This document shows, piece after piece, positions 1 through 12,160 of a DNA stretch of 64,000 nt. Source of the DNA: Balanoglossus misakiensis (Eukaryota > Hemichordata); NCBI GenBank assembly GCA_040954595.2, contig CM082590.2, positions 9,114,001 to 9,178,000 on the forward strand, written 5' to 3'. How positions within the stretch are numbered: the stretch's first letter is position 1; the number at the start of each line of letters is the position of its first letter. Under the pieces are notes generated by a model, which saw only the letters and a program-made list of their open reading frames with translations, searched no databases and was not told the DNA's origin. The position numbers were made by a program, and so were the translations under genes.

Positions 1-620
1 GTTAGTGAATGATGATGTGAGCTGTAGCCCCCTAGTCATCAAGCACCCCTCCCCCTCCCCCTGATCCGTATGGAGTTGTACTTTTGAGCTGTATTTTCAA
101 CATGGCTCACTATGTTGCTACATCTGCAAGCTTTGATGAGAAAATGAACACATTTTGACTGTTAGGCAGACATGTAGTTAGTGAATGACGATGTGAGCTA
201 CAGCCCCCTAGTCATCAAGCACCCCTCCCCCCATTACATTAGTGAATGACAATGTGAGGTGAGCTATAGCCCCCTAGTCATCAAACAAAATGAACAAATT
301 TCGACTGTCAGGCAGACATGTAGTTAGTGAAGGACAATGTGAGATATAGCCCCCTAGTCATCAAGCACCCCTCCCCTCCCCCCCCCTATATTAGTGAATG
401 ACAATGTGAGGTGAGCTATAGCCCCCTAGTTATCAAGTACCCCTCCCCCTCCCCCACTACATTAGTGAATGACAATGTGAGGTGAGCTATAGCCCCCTAG
501 TCATCAAACAAAATGAACAAATTTCGACTGTCAGGCAGACATGTAGTTAGTGAATGACAATGTGAGATATAGCCCCCTAGTCATCAAGCACCCCTCCCCT
601 TCCCCTTCCCCCTGATCCAA
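1..620. repeat. C-rich complex tandem repeat block
   Basis: A phrase of the form GTTAGTGAATGACAATGTGAG followed by CTATAGCCCCCTAGTCATCAA and a run of CCCCTCCCC recurs about seven times, at irregular spacing. A second phrase (AATGAACAAATTTCGACTGTC and AGGCAGACATGTAG) returns near 145, 285 and 510, which gives a higher-order unit. The left edge is cut by the window. No open frame of note crosses the block. Confidence 0.85.
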
Positions 621-1985
621 ATGAAACTGGTCATGGCCCCATCCAATGAAGTAGGCCAACTAATGATGTATGCTGACCAGGCAAAATGTAACCGCTAACA
701 ATTTAGTTAAGGGTGTATGTAGCTTGCATGTAAAAATGAAAAAGGGTCAAGTTTTGCTCAGAGAGTTTGTTCTTCGCATATTGAAATTCTTACAAAAGTA
801 GGTAGGTGTTGATTTTCCTGAGTTCAACAACATAAGGGACTGGTCAGTTTCTTCAACTGGGGGGTGGGGGGGATTCTATTTTGTGGATATCAAAAAGTGG
901 GTGAACCCCTCCCCCATGCCAACTTTCAAAAACTTAGCGAATAAATAAGTTACAATTTGTATACATGCGTAAATTTAAATAATTAAAATAAGACATGAAT
1001 AAACTAAAAATACAAGTCATAATAATTGGCAGACATAGTAAATTAAGACAAGTGAACAGTGTGGGAGGGGGTGTCCCCCTCCCGTGTTAAGTCCTCAGAT
1101 GAATGTGTACAGCAGGTTATTGACCACCACTTTGTATGCTTTGCCCATTCACTGCAAAAATGGAAAGCCATGTACAGTCCAGTCTGCAATAAATACCTAA
1201 ATAATAATGTCCTCTAAAATGACAATTTCTTCCCAGTGTCATTAGACTTGCAATAATTTATTCAATCACTTTGTTTCTTATCAAATACTAGACTTATAAA
1301 AATATTGGTCAGTACATTCATTGTAGCTGCCATTTTCATAATGTACTATAAATAATTTAAAAATTAAAAACTCTTGCAGAGGTTGACATTGAAAACAACT
1401 TGCAATATATTTAGGCCTTTGAATGCAATAAATTTGATTCTTATTCCATACTATCGTTTCCTATGCCACTTGGATTTTTCAATAAAATAAATGAAAGTAT
1501 TAGAAGACATTGTATGGACAGTTATTTTCATTTCACGTTGGTTTTTGAAGATCAATTCAATGGAAAATAATTATTTGCATTTTAATAATGTCTCTGGAAA
1601 ATCATTGTCACAAGTGTGCTGCTACCAACATTAATATTTAACCACCAGCATGGTCGTCAGAAATAGGCAAGAAATTACTTATGTGCAGAACATATAAAAC
1701 ACACTACACTACCAAAGTTAACGCCCTCCACGGTCAGATTGTAAATGAATTTGTTTTTATTGAAATAAATATACATGTATGGACAAATAAAAGTCTCTGG
1801 AAAATTATTGTTACAAGTCCCTCAACCCCACTACAATTGTTAATATCACCCCCAGCGTCGTGGTCATCTTCTTCATCGTTGTCAGGCGTAATAAATTATC
1901 TGTAAAGCCTTTGAAACACACAGTCAATCATTTGAAAACGTATGGCAATAGTCAATGACATGATGTGAAGAACAGCGACCTTTTC
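621..1985. other. Intergenic, no gene seen
   Basis: AT-rich sequence without a convincing coding frame or splice-site series. The only 60+ codon frame (1,681-1,905) has no recognisable domain. A short C-run repeat near 840-915 and 1,060-1,085 is the only local structure I noticed. Confidence 0.5.
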
Positions 1986-2290
1986 CCAAAATACAGCCGC
2001 GCTATCGCCCTTAGGATATGGTTTTTGATAGTATCGCATAAACTACAGACATCTTTCTGTTGGATTTACTATACTATGGAAGTTAGGGGTCGTAAATAAG
2101 CCCAATCTCATTGTAGCGAACCGAAAAGTAAGGTCATAGAACGTAATCTTATAGTCCATTTAGTTATAACTTAGTTTTCAGCATAATTATGCAAATGTGT
2201 TTGTGGCGTAATTGCTAGAGTGATTGTCTATGGTGCGAGAGGTCACGAGTTCGAATCCCACTAGGGATTCTATTTTTTTCTTCTTCTAGA
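1986..2290 (+). repeat. SINE-like unit with tRNA-like head, copy 1
   Basis: The stretch starts with a body (GCTATCGCCCTTAGGATATGG, then ATAAACTACAGACATCTTTC) that is repeated about 540 bp further on. At about 2,213-2,270 it has a tRNA-like pair of boxes: an A-box-like GCTAGAGTGATTG and a B-box GAGTTCGAATCCC. A T-rich run follows. There are no complementary acceptor-stem arms, so this is a tRNA-derived repeat rather than a tRNA gene. Confidence 0.6.
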
Positions 2291-2529
2291 GTAGATGTGG
2301 ATTGTGTTCTTCTGTGTTATGATTTCCAAACAAAGTAACAAGTAAAAGCGGTGTCAATGTTCAAACCATCTTAACCTGTTAAAGTCACTATTTTCCGATA
2401 TAATTTATAATTGCAAAAATAAAGTTGCGTGATCTGGCTGTGTGGTCTGGTATTTGACGGACATCGTGCAAAGCGCCCTCTGGAGGGGTCCCCAACTAAG
2501 TGGACAGAATCCAGGGCTGTGTTGCGTTG

Positions 2530-2830
2530 CCCAAACACAGTCGCGATAGCGCCCTTTTAAATAAGTGTTTTGATAGTATCGCACAAAGTACAGACATCTT
2601 TCTATCGAGTTTATTCTACCATGGAAGTTACGGGCCGTAAATAAGCCCGCTCTCATCGTAGCGTCCCGAAAATAACTTAAGTAAACTACCAAGAGCATAG
2701 TCTATAGAATATATCTTAGTTTATATGCAAATTAAGCAGATAACTATGTAGCGTACTGGCTAGAGTGATTGGCTACGGTGCGAGAGGTCCCGAGTTCGAA
2801 TCCCGTAAGGATTCATGTTTTTTTTTTCTA
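2530..2830 (+). repeat. SINE-like unit with tRNA-like head, copy 2
   Basis: This copy has the same body as the unit at 1,986, including the CAGACATCTTTCTATCGAGT and CATGGAAGTTACGGGCCGTA phrases. It is followed at about 2,752-2,812 by GGCTAGAGTGATTGG and CGAGTTCGAATCCC, the A- and B-box-like motifs of RNA polymerase III promoters, and then a T run. Confidence 0.6.
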
Positions 2831-3049
2831 TAGTAGACTGATGTCGATGACCACTGCATCTCACGTGACTAAGGCAGACGCTCATCATGGTCTCATTCCT
2901 CCCCCTTTTCCCCGTGACGTCATTGCACCTTGATTACGTATACAGTACATTTACATGCGACTGTCATGTGACTGACTAATTGTCGATATCGTCTCTAGAG
3001 AGCGCTGTGCATGACCTTTAGCCTTCTGTGACGTGTGACTTGACCCAAA

Positions 3050-3360
3050 CACAGGCGCGCTAAAGCCCTTAGAAAAATGCGTGTTTTCGACAGTAAAGTA
3101 TAAACTATGAACATCTTTCTATCGAATTAACGTTACCGCCAACAGTATTGACCGAAAACAAGCTCAGTCTTCTTTTTGCAAGTCAAAAAGTACTTGCTTT
3201 TACGAGATCGAGCCATCTTGTTTACATACAATTACGTTGTGGCATTCATAACGTAGATGTTTGGTCTACCATACAAACATTAGCGTGGCCTAGTGGTTGG
3301 TGCCATGAACTGCCATGCGGCGGACCCGGGTTCGAGCCCCGGCAAGGGTGGGTTTTTTTT
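3050..3360 (+). repeat. SINE-like unit with tRNA-like head, copy 3
   Basis: This is a more diverged body (AACATCTTTCTATCGAATTA). It is followed at about 3,284-3,350 by GTGGCCTAGTGGTTGG (A-box-like) and GGGTTCGAGCCCC (a good B-box), ending in an eight-T run. The tRNA-like part differs from copies 1 and 2, so it may be a different tRNA-derived family joined to the same body. A fourth isolated A-box phrase, CCGTGGCCTAGTGGTCAAGG, lies at about 3,610. Confidence 0.55.
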
Positions 3361-3735
3361 CAACCAAAGGCCAAACACAGCGCCCTCTGGTGTTGTAAAC
3401 CATAGTTTCCTTTGGTTCTTTGATCCAGTTATTTTCCTTTTTTTCTCTCTTAAAACAGGAATATGCTCTTTTTATTTACTCTACCATGCATTAGAAGCTG
3501 TAAAAACCATTTTTTCATCGAAAAATTGGCTCTAATTCGTATTCTTGACTTATTAGTAAGTGAGGTAACCAATATATAGAAGTTCCGAGCATACAGTTGC
3601 ATGAAGCTCCGTGGCCTAGTGGTCAAGGTAAGTGGCTAGCAAGTGGAAGGACGCGAGATCAAGACCCGCTGGAGGACATGGTGCACATGGAGAAGACTGG
3701 ACGTGGATGGAACATGGACACAGGTAAGATTTGCA

Positions 3736-3960
3736 GGTAAGTCAAAACATAGGGGAGGGGTCATGCATCAGGGGTCAATCAAAGGGGGGGGAGATCATAC
3801 ACCAGGGATAGATAGAGGGGGGAGGCCATGCAACGAGGGGAGACACAGGGAGGGGGGCATGCAACAAGTAGGAAGGATGGGAGGGAGGGAGACAAGATGA
3901 GGAGGAGGAAGAAGGGGGGGAGACAAGATGAGGAGGAGAGAGAAGGGCGAGAGACAAAAA
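3736..3960 (+). repeat. Purine-rich (G/A) low-complexity tract
   Basis: The + strand is dominated by G and A, with repeated GGGGAGG, GGGAGGGAGG and GAGGAGG motifs. From about 3,868 to 3,958 it is nearly pyrimidine-free. Open frames here are low-complexity products of the skewed composition and not genes. Confidence 0.75.
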
Positions 3961-4024
3961 TTTTTCCCAAAATTTTTTTTTCCGCCGTTTTTTTGCTGAT
4001 TTCAAATTTTTTCTGGTGATTTTT

Positions 4025-4735
4025 TTTTTTTTATCGATGAAATTTGTCAGTTGCTCCCTTATTAGTGTGTGTGTACTGCATTTTACTGTACTTTTTACAG
4101 TGCAACCAGTAATTTTACAACTTTTTACATCATTCGCATTGCTTTTAGCTGTTAAAATGGTTGAAATGACCTTAAATTTGAAAGAAATGGGTATTTTAGT
4201 GATCAAAATGGCTATTTTGGTGAAAATAGTGGAAAAGGCATGTAAATTTGGAACTTTAATGGTTAAACTGACCTTTAATTTGTAAGAAATGGGTATTTTA
4301 GTGATCGAAATGGCTTTTTTGGTGAAAATAAGGAAAAATACATGTAATTTTGGAAAAAACGGCTATTTCGGTTGAAGAAATAGCTATTTCGGATAAAAAA
4401 ATGAAAAAACCATTAAATTTGGTAAGAAATGCCTATTTTTGTGAAAGAGATGCCTATTTTGATAAAAAAAGTGTTAACGGAATTTGATTTTTGGTAAAAA
4501 TAATGGAAATACCTGTAATTTTGAAAGAATTGGAGTTTTTGGTAATGATGAAAATATCTGTAATTTTGAAGGAATTGGCTGGTTTGCTTAAAACAATGAA
4601 TTTTCCATTATTTTAACAGCTAAAGCAATGAAAATGTGAAAAATTGCAAAATTAAAGGTTGCACTGTAAAAGTACAGTACACATGGTGTAAAGGGCAACT
4701 GATAAATTTCATCTAGAATAAAAATAAATTCAACT
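4025..4735. mobile_element. Fold-back (long inverted repeat) element
   Basis: The left end (about 4,033-4,160) and the right end (about 4,612-4,725) are inverted copies of each other. Left-end landmarks GATGAAATTTGTCAGTTGC, ACTTTTTACAGTGCAACC and GCATTGCTTTTAGCTGTT return in reverse complement on the right as GCAACTGATAAATTTCATC, GGTTGCACTGTAAAAGTACA and AACAGCTAAAGCAATG. The interior is an AT-rich set of imperfect repeats (AAATGGCTATTTTGGTGAAA-like). No transposase frame is present, so it looks non-autonomous. Exact ends and target-site duplication were not resolved. Confidence 0.75.
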
Positions 4736-5159
4736 CAGACACTCACTCTCTTCATACCGTAAGCATTGCTCTTGTAATGTAAGAGATTTTAAAATTTACA
4801 ATCTGGAAAAAAACACAAACTCTATGTTTACTGTACTCTTTTTCAGATTGTAAAAGTAAAATCATCGTTTACACAACAAGCTAAGAAATGCACAATGTGA
4901 CCAAGAAATTCCATTTTATAGAATTTAATCTCATTTACTGATAAAGGAAATAACGTACAGTCACACATCATAATAAAATCAGTAAAAATCGAAAAATGAA
5001 CAAATACTGCTCAAAATAACAGGTATTCTACACGTTAGCTTTCAACAGACCGGCTTAAACTCTAGAAAAGCCTCTTAAACTGAAAACTACGCGAAATAAC
5101 AAAGCTAAAGTGTGTTTCAACTTCAGGGAAAACGTTGAATACATCTAACACTAAGTCTG

Positions 5160-7935
5160 TCTACTGCACTGCGCATGCGCATCAACTAACACGCTAAAGT
5201 ATAGGGCAACCAACACACGTGGGAAAGCGTCTATCACTAAGTGCGTCTCTGTACTGCGCATGCGCACCAACTATCACCTCCACTGAAATTGACAACACGG
5301 AAGTAAACACGCTAAGTATAGGGCATCCAACACTCGCGAAAAATGGAGATTACATTTCTGGAGAAGTGGCTAGAGCTTGTACTTTAGCAAAAATAAAGCG
5401 TATACACATAGGGCTATATGTAGTCTACAATAAATTTTTAGATTCTACTGGAAATTTCACTTCAATCAGCGATCGGCGCTGATGATCAGCGACGGTGGAC
5501 GCGTGTAATCCTATGGAGACAGAGTCGACCGCCGCTATCAACACGTAAACAGTGGTAGAAATGGCGAAGTTCTCTGTCGATTTTCTCAGTTTTTGCTTAC
5601 CAAACTTCTTTACATCAAAACAAATCGAATAGTGATAACTGCGTAAACATTTACGAGTTCTGTCTGTATTAAACAGCGAGTTTTCGTGAGTATTGCCACT
5701 GGTATAAAAGGGGGGCGTGTCACTATGGACATTGATAAACAATGGACAGCGTATACGCGTAAACAACAATGGCGTCAATGACAGAGATTTCGGAAAACTT
5801 CAAAGGTCCTTCTCTCTTTTACTTTCACGATTGTAAACGTCTGTGTCATGCTGTTCTGTTTTCTGACAGTTTCTCTTTGCAACGGCAATATAAATCGTAC
5901 CACACATTCACGGTAACATTGAAAATACTCACTGTTTATCTCCGCGAGTCGCGTTTATCATGGGGGTACCTCCATGCGTCTACGGGTGACCTCGTGTCAA
6001 TTTCTATTTACAATCCATTATGATGGTAGAAAATTTGACCGGATACTTCTTGTTTGAATGTTTAAATAGTAAAAACACGGTTACTAGAAGGGCTAGCATG
6101 TTAGAAATCATGTCAGCAAACTTTGGTCTGGCTACACAGTTGCAAAAGTTATGAAAAACGACAAGAAAGTAAGTCTATACTGAAGGATCAACACAGTCGC
6201 TGCATAGTCAATGTACATATGCTTTCATATGTAAATGACAACATACAGCGCTTGGCCTCAGCTATCGCTTGGCAACCCAGCACATACAGTTAGATTTTGA
6301 ATTATTATCTACATTTCTGGAGAAGTTGCTAGAGCTTGTACTTTAAGTTTCATGACGTGTATACATATCGGGCCATATTGTAGTTCAGGAAAAATCTTAG
6401 GGAAACTTTGGATTCTACAGGAAATTTCACTTCAATCGGCGATAGGCGCTGATGATCAGCGACGGTGGACGCGTGTAATTCTATGGAGACAGAGTCAGTC
6501 GCCGATATCAACACGCAAACAGCGGCACATGAAATTCAGATTACAGAAATGGCAAAGTACTCCAGCCCTTAGTCTATACACTTTTATAACTGATTATTGC
6601 ATGGGCCTAACTTTTACACAATAAATAGAGCCAGGAACCAGAAATATTTTGAATGAAAGTGATTTTAAATACGCGGATTTTCAACAACAGTATCATGGAC
6701 GTCTATGATAGGAACACGGCCGCTGACGAGAGGTCGAAAGAACGCGTCACCGATTGCTCAAATCTTCGTCGATTTCGCCAGCTTTTGCTTTTAAGTCCCC
6801 TTTAAATCAAGACAAAGCGATTAGTGATAATTTCGAACACATTTTCAACTTCGGTCTGACTTAAAAAGCGAGTTTTCGTGAGCATTGCCAATGGTAAGTA
6901 AAGGGGGCGTGTCACTGTGGACATTGATAAACAATGGACACCGCGTACATGTATATTGAAATACGCTAAGTCGGGAAACCAACATCACACACAGAAAACC
7001 GGCGATTACATTTCTGGAGAAGTTGCTAGAGCTTGTACTTTAAGTTTCATGAAGTGTATACATATCGGGCCATATTGTAGATCAGGAAAAATCTTAGGGA
7101 AACATTGGTTTCTACAGGAAATTTCACTTCAATCGGCGATAGGCGCTGATGATCAGCGACGGTGGACGCGTGTAATCCTATGGAGACAGAGTCGGCCGCC
7201 GCTATCAACACGCAAACAGTGGCACATTAAATTTCGATTACAGAAAAGACAAAGTACTCTAGCCCTTTAGTCTATACACTTTTCTAAAAGATTATTGCAT
7301 GGACGTTACTTTGACACAAAAGATAGAGTCAGGAACCAGAAATATTTCGAATGAAAGTGACTTTAAACACATGGATTTTCAACATGAGTATCAATGGACG
7401 CCAATGAAATAAACACGGTCACTCACAAGTATGAAAGAACGCGTCGCTGTTTGCTCAAATCTCTCTCGATTTCCCATTTTTTTTATTAAAAGTCTTCTTT
7501 AAATCAAAACGAACTGAATGGTGATAATTTCACACACATTTTCAACTTCGGTCTGACTTAAATAGCGAGTTTTCGTGAGTATTGCCACTGGTAAATAAAG
7601 GGGGTGTGTCACTGTGGACATTGATAAACAATGGACAGCGTAGACATCAATGCATTTTGGATGATAGAACATTTGACCGGATACTTCTTGTTTGAATGTT
7701 TAAATAGTAAAAACACGGTTACTAGAAGGTCTAGCATGTTAGAAATCATGTCAGCAAACTTTCGTCTGGCTACACAGTTGCAAAAGTTATGAAAAACGAC
7801 AAGAAAGTAAGTCTATACTGAAGGATCAACACAGGCGCTGCATAGTCAGTGTACATATGCTTTCATATGTAAATGACAACATACAGAACTTGGCCTCAGC
7901 TATTGCTAACATACAGTTAGATTTTGAAATAATAT
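5160..7935. repeat. Mosaic of diverged segmental copies
   Basis: Several blocks recur. (i) ACATTTCTGGAGAAGT through GATGATCAGCGACGGTGGAC occurs at about 5,350, 6,308 and 7,008. (ii) GAGTTTTCGTGAG to GACATTGATAAACAATGGAC occurs at about 5,680, 6,870 and 7,566. (iii) About 270 bp beginning ATTTGACCGGATACTTCTTG recurs at 6,032 and 7,671, near-identical with an offset of about 1,639 bp. The open frames here follow the repeats and match no protein family. I see tandem and partial duplications of a non-coding element. Confidence 0.8.
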
Positions 7936-8337
7936 TTACATCTATTGGCCCAGCACTTAAACAAATCGAACAGAAACATTGTTCTTAGTCTGGAGTTAGG
8001 TTTTTACGTCATCCTGTATAAATATTTTTTTAATTTATGAAGCTGGAAATTGTTTCACCATAAACAATTTTCTGAACAAATTTGGTTGACGTAAAAGTTT
8101 TCAATGGCTCATTACTCCAAAACACTATTAAATTTTTTTCTTAAATGTTAGCGATAGATCTATATTTGCGTATATCATGAGATTTGGTATGATTCACCTT
8201 ATTTTTTCCCAAAATGTCCTAAAAATTTAAACCTCCAGAGAGCATTTGCCCACTTTATTAACAACCTCAGCAGAACATTGGGGTCCTAGCCTTATAAGTT
8301 TTTGACATTTCAGCCCTGTTTATCTGGCTGTATTTTC
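7936..8337. other. Intergenic, no gene seen
   Basis: AT-rich sequence between the segmental mosaic and the satellite. No coding signal or structure was noticed. Confidence 0.4.
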
Positions 8338-10583
8338 TTTTACGACAATTTTCATGAGCTATAACCCATGAAATATGTCCCCAAATCACAATTTCACCAA
8401 AGTTTGCAAAGTTGGGAATTTTTCCTGTCCTGACAATTTTCATGAGGTATAACCCATGAAATATGTCCCCAGATCACAATTTCACCAAAGTTTGCAAAGT
8501 TGGGAATTTTTCCTGTTCTGACAATTTTTATGAGCTGTAACCCATGAAATATGTCCCCAGATCACATTTTCACCAAAGTTTGCAAAGTTGGGAATTTTTC
8601 CTGTTCTCACAATTTTCATGAGCTGTAACCCATGAAATATGTCCCCAGATCACAATTTCACCAAAGTTTGCAAAGTTGGGAATTTTTCCTGTTCTGACAA
8701 TTTTTATGAGCTATAGCCCATGAAATATGTCCCCAGATCACATTTTCACCAAAGTTTGCAAAGTTGGGAATTTTTCCTTTTCTGACAATTTTCATGAGCT
8801 GTAACCCATGAAATATGTCCCCAGATCACATTTTCACCAAAGTTTGCAAAGTTGGGAATTTTTCCTGTTCTGACAATTTTTATGAGCTGTAACCCATGAA
8901 ATATGTCCCCAGATCACATTTTCACCAAAGTTTGCAAAGTTGGGAATTTTTCCTGTTCTCACAATTTTCATGAGCTGTAACCCATGAAATATGTCCCCAG
9001 ATCACAATTTCACCAAAGTTTGCAAAGTTGGGAATTTTTCCTGTTCTGACAATTTTTATGAGCTGTAACCCATGAAATATGTCCCCAGATCACAATTTCA
9101 CCAACGTTTGCAACGTTGGGAATTTTTCCTGTCCTGGCAATTTTCATGAGCTATAACCCATGAAATATGTCCCCAAATGACAATTTCACCAAAGTTTGCA
9201 AAGTTGGGAGTTTTTCCTGTCCTGACAATTTTCATGAGCTATAACCCATGAAATATGTCCCCAAATGACAATTTCACCAAAGTTTGCAAAGTTGGGAGTT
9301 TTTCCTGTCCTGACAATTTTTATGAGCTATAACCCATGAAAAGTGTCCCCAGATCACAATTCTACCAAAGTTTGCAAAGTGGGGAGTTTTTCCTGTCCTG
9401 ACAATTTTCATGAGCTATAACCCATGAAATATGTCCCCAAATCACAATTTCACCAAAGTTGGCAAAGTCGGGAATTTTTCCTGCTCTGACAATTTTCATG
9501 AGCTATAACCCATGAAATATGTCCCCAAATCACAATTTCACCAAATTTGGCAAAGTCGGGAATTTTTCCTGCTCTGACAATTTTCATGAGCTATAACCCA
9601 TGAAATATGTCCCCAAATCACAATTTCACCAAAGTTGGCAAAGTCGGGAAATTTTCCTGTCCTGAAAATTTTCATGAGCTGTAACCCATGAAATATGTCC
9701 TCAGATCACAATTTCACCAACGTTTGCAAAGTCGGGAGTTTTTCCCGTCCTGACAATTTTCATGAGCTGTAACCCATGAAATATGTCCTCAGATCACAAT
9801 TTCACCAAAGTTTGCAAAGTTGGGAGTTTTTCCCGTCCTGACAATTTTCATGAGCTGTAACCCATGAAATATGTCCCCAGATCACAATTTCACCAAAGTT
9901 TGCAAAGTTGGGAGTTTTTCCTGTCCTGACAATTTTCATGAGCTATAACCCATGAAATATGTCCCCAAATCACAATTTCACCAAAGTTTGCAAAGTTAGG
10001 AGTTTTTCCTGTCCTGACAATTTTCATGAGCTATAACCCATGAAATATGTCCCCAGATCACAATTTCACCAAAGTTTGCAAAGTTGAGAGTTTGTCCTGT
10101 CCTGACAATTTTCATGAGCTATAACCCATGAAATATGTCCCCAAATCACAATTTCACCAAAGTTTGCAAAGTTGAGAGTTTGTCCTGTCCTGACAATTTT
10201 CATGAGCTATAACCTATGAAATATGTCCCCAAATCACAATTTCACCAAAGTTTGCAAAGTTGGGAGTTTTTCCTGTCCTGACAATTTTCATGAGCTATAA
10301 CCCATGAAAAGTGTCCCCAGATCACAATTTCACCAAAGTTTGCAAAGTTGGGAGTTTTTCCTGTCCTGACAATTTTCATGAGCTATAACCCATGAAAAGT
10401 GTCCCCGGATCACAATTTTACCAAAGTTTGCAAAGTTGGGAGTTTTTCCTGTCCAGACAATTTTCATGAGCTATAGCCCATGAAATATGTCCCCAAATCA
10501 CAATTTCACCAAAGTTGGCAAAGTCGGGAATTTTTCCTGTCCTGACAATTTTCATGAGCTATAAACCCATGAAATATGTCCCC
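8338..10583. repeat. 88-bp satellite array, about 25 copies
   Basis: The unit runs TGACAATTTTCATGAGCTAT, AACCCATGAAATATGTCCCC, AAATCACAATTTCACC, AAAGTTTGCAAAGTTGGGA, TTTTTCCTGTCC. The phrase GTTGGGAATT lies at 8,411, 8,499 and 8,587, giving a period of 88. Units differ by scattered substitutions such as GAATT versus GAGTT and CAAATC versus CAGATC. Neighbouring units share variants in patches, as expected for turnover by unequal exchange. There are no unique spacers. Confidence 0.95.
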
Positions 10584-12020
10584 ATCTGTGCTTTTTAGGG
10601 GCCAAAAAAGTGTGTCCAAAAAGCACGCACCATTCTGGCTCCAATTTCGATGGTACTTTTTAGGGGCCAAAACGGTGCTTTTTGGGCACATTTTTTGGGC
10701 CCTCAAAAAGCACGCTGAAAAAATAAAGATATTACGCTAGAATGGTGCGTGCTTTTTGGGCACACTTTTTTGGCCCCTAAAAAGCAAAGTGGAAATCGTC
10801 ATGCTTTTTGGGCCCAGTTTTTTGGCCCCCAAAAAGCACCGTGGAAAGACTCAAGTTGTTGCGTGCTTCCACAGTGCTCATGAAAATAATCAAAAAATGA
10901 CAATTTTTCGACTTTGCAAATTCTGAAAATTTCGTGGATTTTTGAAAAAAATCATGGTTTATAGCTCATGAAAATCATCAAAAATTAATAATTTTTCGAC
11001 TTTTCAAAAATTCTTTACTTTTGATAAAAGCACCGTGGAAATTTGACTCAAGGTGGTGCGTGCTTTTTGGGCACAGTTTTTTGGCCCCCAAAAAGCACGC
11101 ACCCATTTGAGTCTTTCCACGGTGCTTTTGGGGGGCCAAAAAACTGGGCTCAAAAAGCACGCACATCCTTGAGTCAAATTTCCACGGTGCTCATGAAAAT
11201 CATCAAAAAATGACAATTTCCACTGTGCTTTTTAGGGGCCAAAAAAGTGTGCCCAAAAAGCACGCACCATTCTGGCTACAATTTCGATGGTACTTTTTAG
11301 GGGCCAAAATACGGTGCTTTTTGGGCACATTTTTTGGGCCCTCAAAAAGCACGCTGAAAAAATAAAGATATTACGCTAGAATGGTGCGTGCTTTTTGGGC
11401 ACACTTTTTTGGCCCCTAAAAAGCACAGTGGAAATTGTCATGCTTTTTGGGCCCAGTTTTTTGGTCCCCAAAAAGCACCGTGGAAAGACTCAAGTTGTTG
11501 CGTGCTTCCACAGTGCTCATGAAAATAATCAAAAAATGACAATTTTTCGACTTTGCAAATTCTGAAAATTTCGTGGATTTTTGAAAAAAATCATGGTTTA
11601 TAGCTCATGAAAATCATCAAAAATTAATAATTTTTCGACTTTTCAAAAATTCTTTACTTTTGATAAAAGCACCGTGGAAATTTGACTCAAGGTGGTGCGT
11701 GCTTTTTGGGCACAGTTTTTTGGCCCCCAAAAAGCACGCACCCATTTGAGTCTTTCCACGGTGCTTTTGGGGGGCCAAAAAACTGGGCTCAAAAAGCACG
11801 CACATCCTTGAGTCAAATTTCCACGGTGCTCATGAAAATCATCAAAAAATGACAATTTCCACTGTGCTTTTTAGGGGCCAAAAAAGTGTGCCCAAAAAGC
11901 ACGCACCATTCTGGCTACAATTTCGATGGTACTTTTTAGGGGCCAAAATACGGTGCTTTTTGGGCACACTTTTTCGGCCCTCAAAAAGCACGCTGAAAAA
12001 ATAAAGATATTTCGCTGTTT
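10584..12020. repeat. 639-bp palindrome-rich tandem repeat, about 2.2 copies
   Basis: Copies are offset by 639-643 bp; for example the sequence at 10,978-11,216 recurs at 11,617-11,855 without visible change. Each copy carries several inverted motifs built from GTGCTTTTTGGGCAC and GGCCCCCAAAAAGCAC. A perfect 16-bp stem lies at 11,056-11,071 and 11,087-11,102 with a 15-bp loop. The block sits inside the 88-bp satellite, which resumes at about 12,030. Confidence 0.9.
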
Positions 12021-12025
12021 TAACT

Positions 12026-12160
12026 TAATACAATTTCACCAAAGTTTGCAAAGTCGGGAATTTTTCCTGCTCTGACAATTTTCATGAGCTATAACCCATG
12101 AAATATGTCCACAAATCACAATTTCACCAAAGTTCGCAAAGTCAGGAATTTTCCTTTTCA
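12026..12160. repeat. Relic of the 88-bp satellite
   Basis: About one and a half diverged units of the array at 8,338-10,583 reappear here (CACCAAAGTTTGCAAAGTCG, then GAGCTATAACCCATGAAATA). This shows the 639-bp repeat block was inserted into, or expanded within, the array. Confidence 0.85.

Noticed and set aside
2213-3350. tRNA genes
   Set aside because: A- and B-box-like motifs are present, but acceptor and anticodon stems do not pair and the sequences are part of larger repeated units, so they are SINE-type heads.
3643-4206. Frames of up to 143 codons in the purine-rich tract and the fold-back element
   Set aside because: Low-complexity composition on both strands and overlap with an inverted-repeat element.
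8338-10583. CRISPR-like array (regular short repeats)
   Set aside because: Units are contiguous 88-bp copies without unique spacers, in an animal genome with no cas genes. This is a satellite.
10978-11855. Paired identical frames of 62-70 codons on the minus strand
   Set aside because: They are identical because the 639-bp repeat is duplicated; no domain, splice context or codon pattern supports coding.
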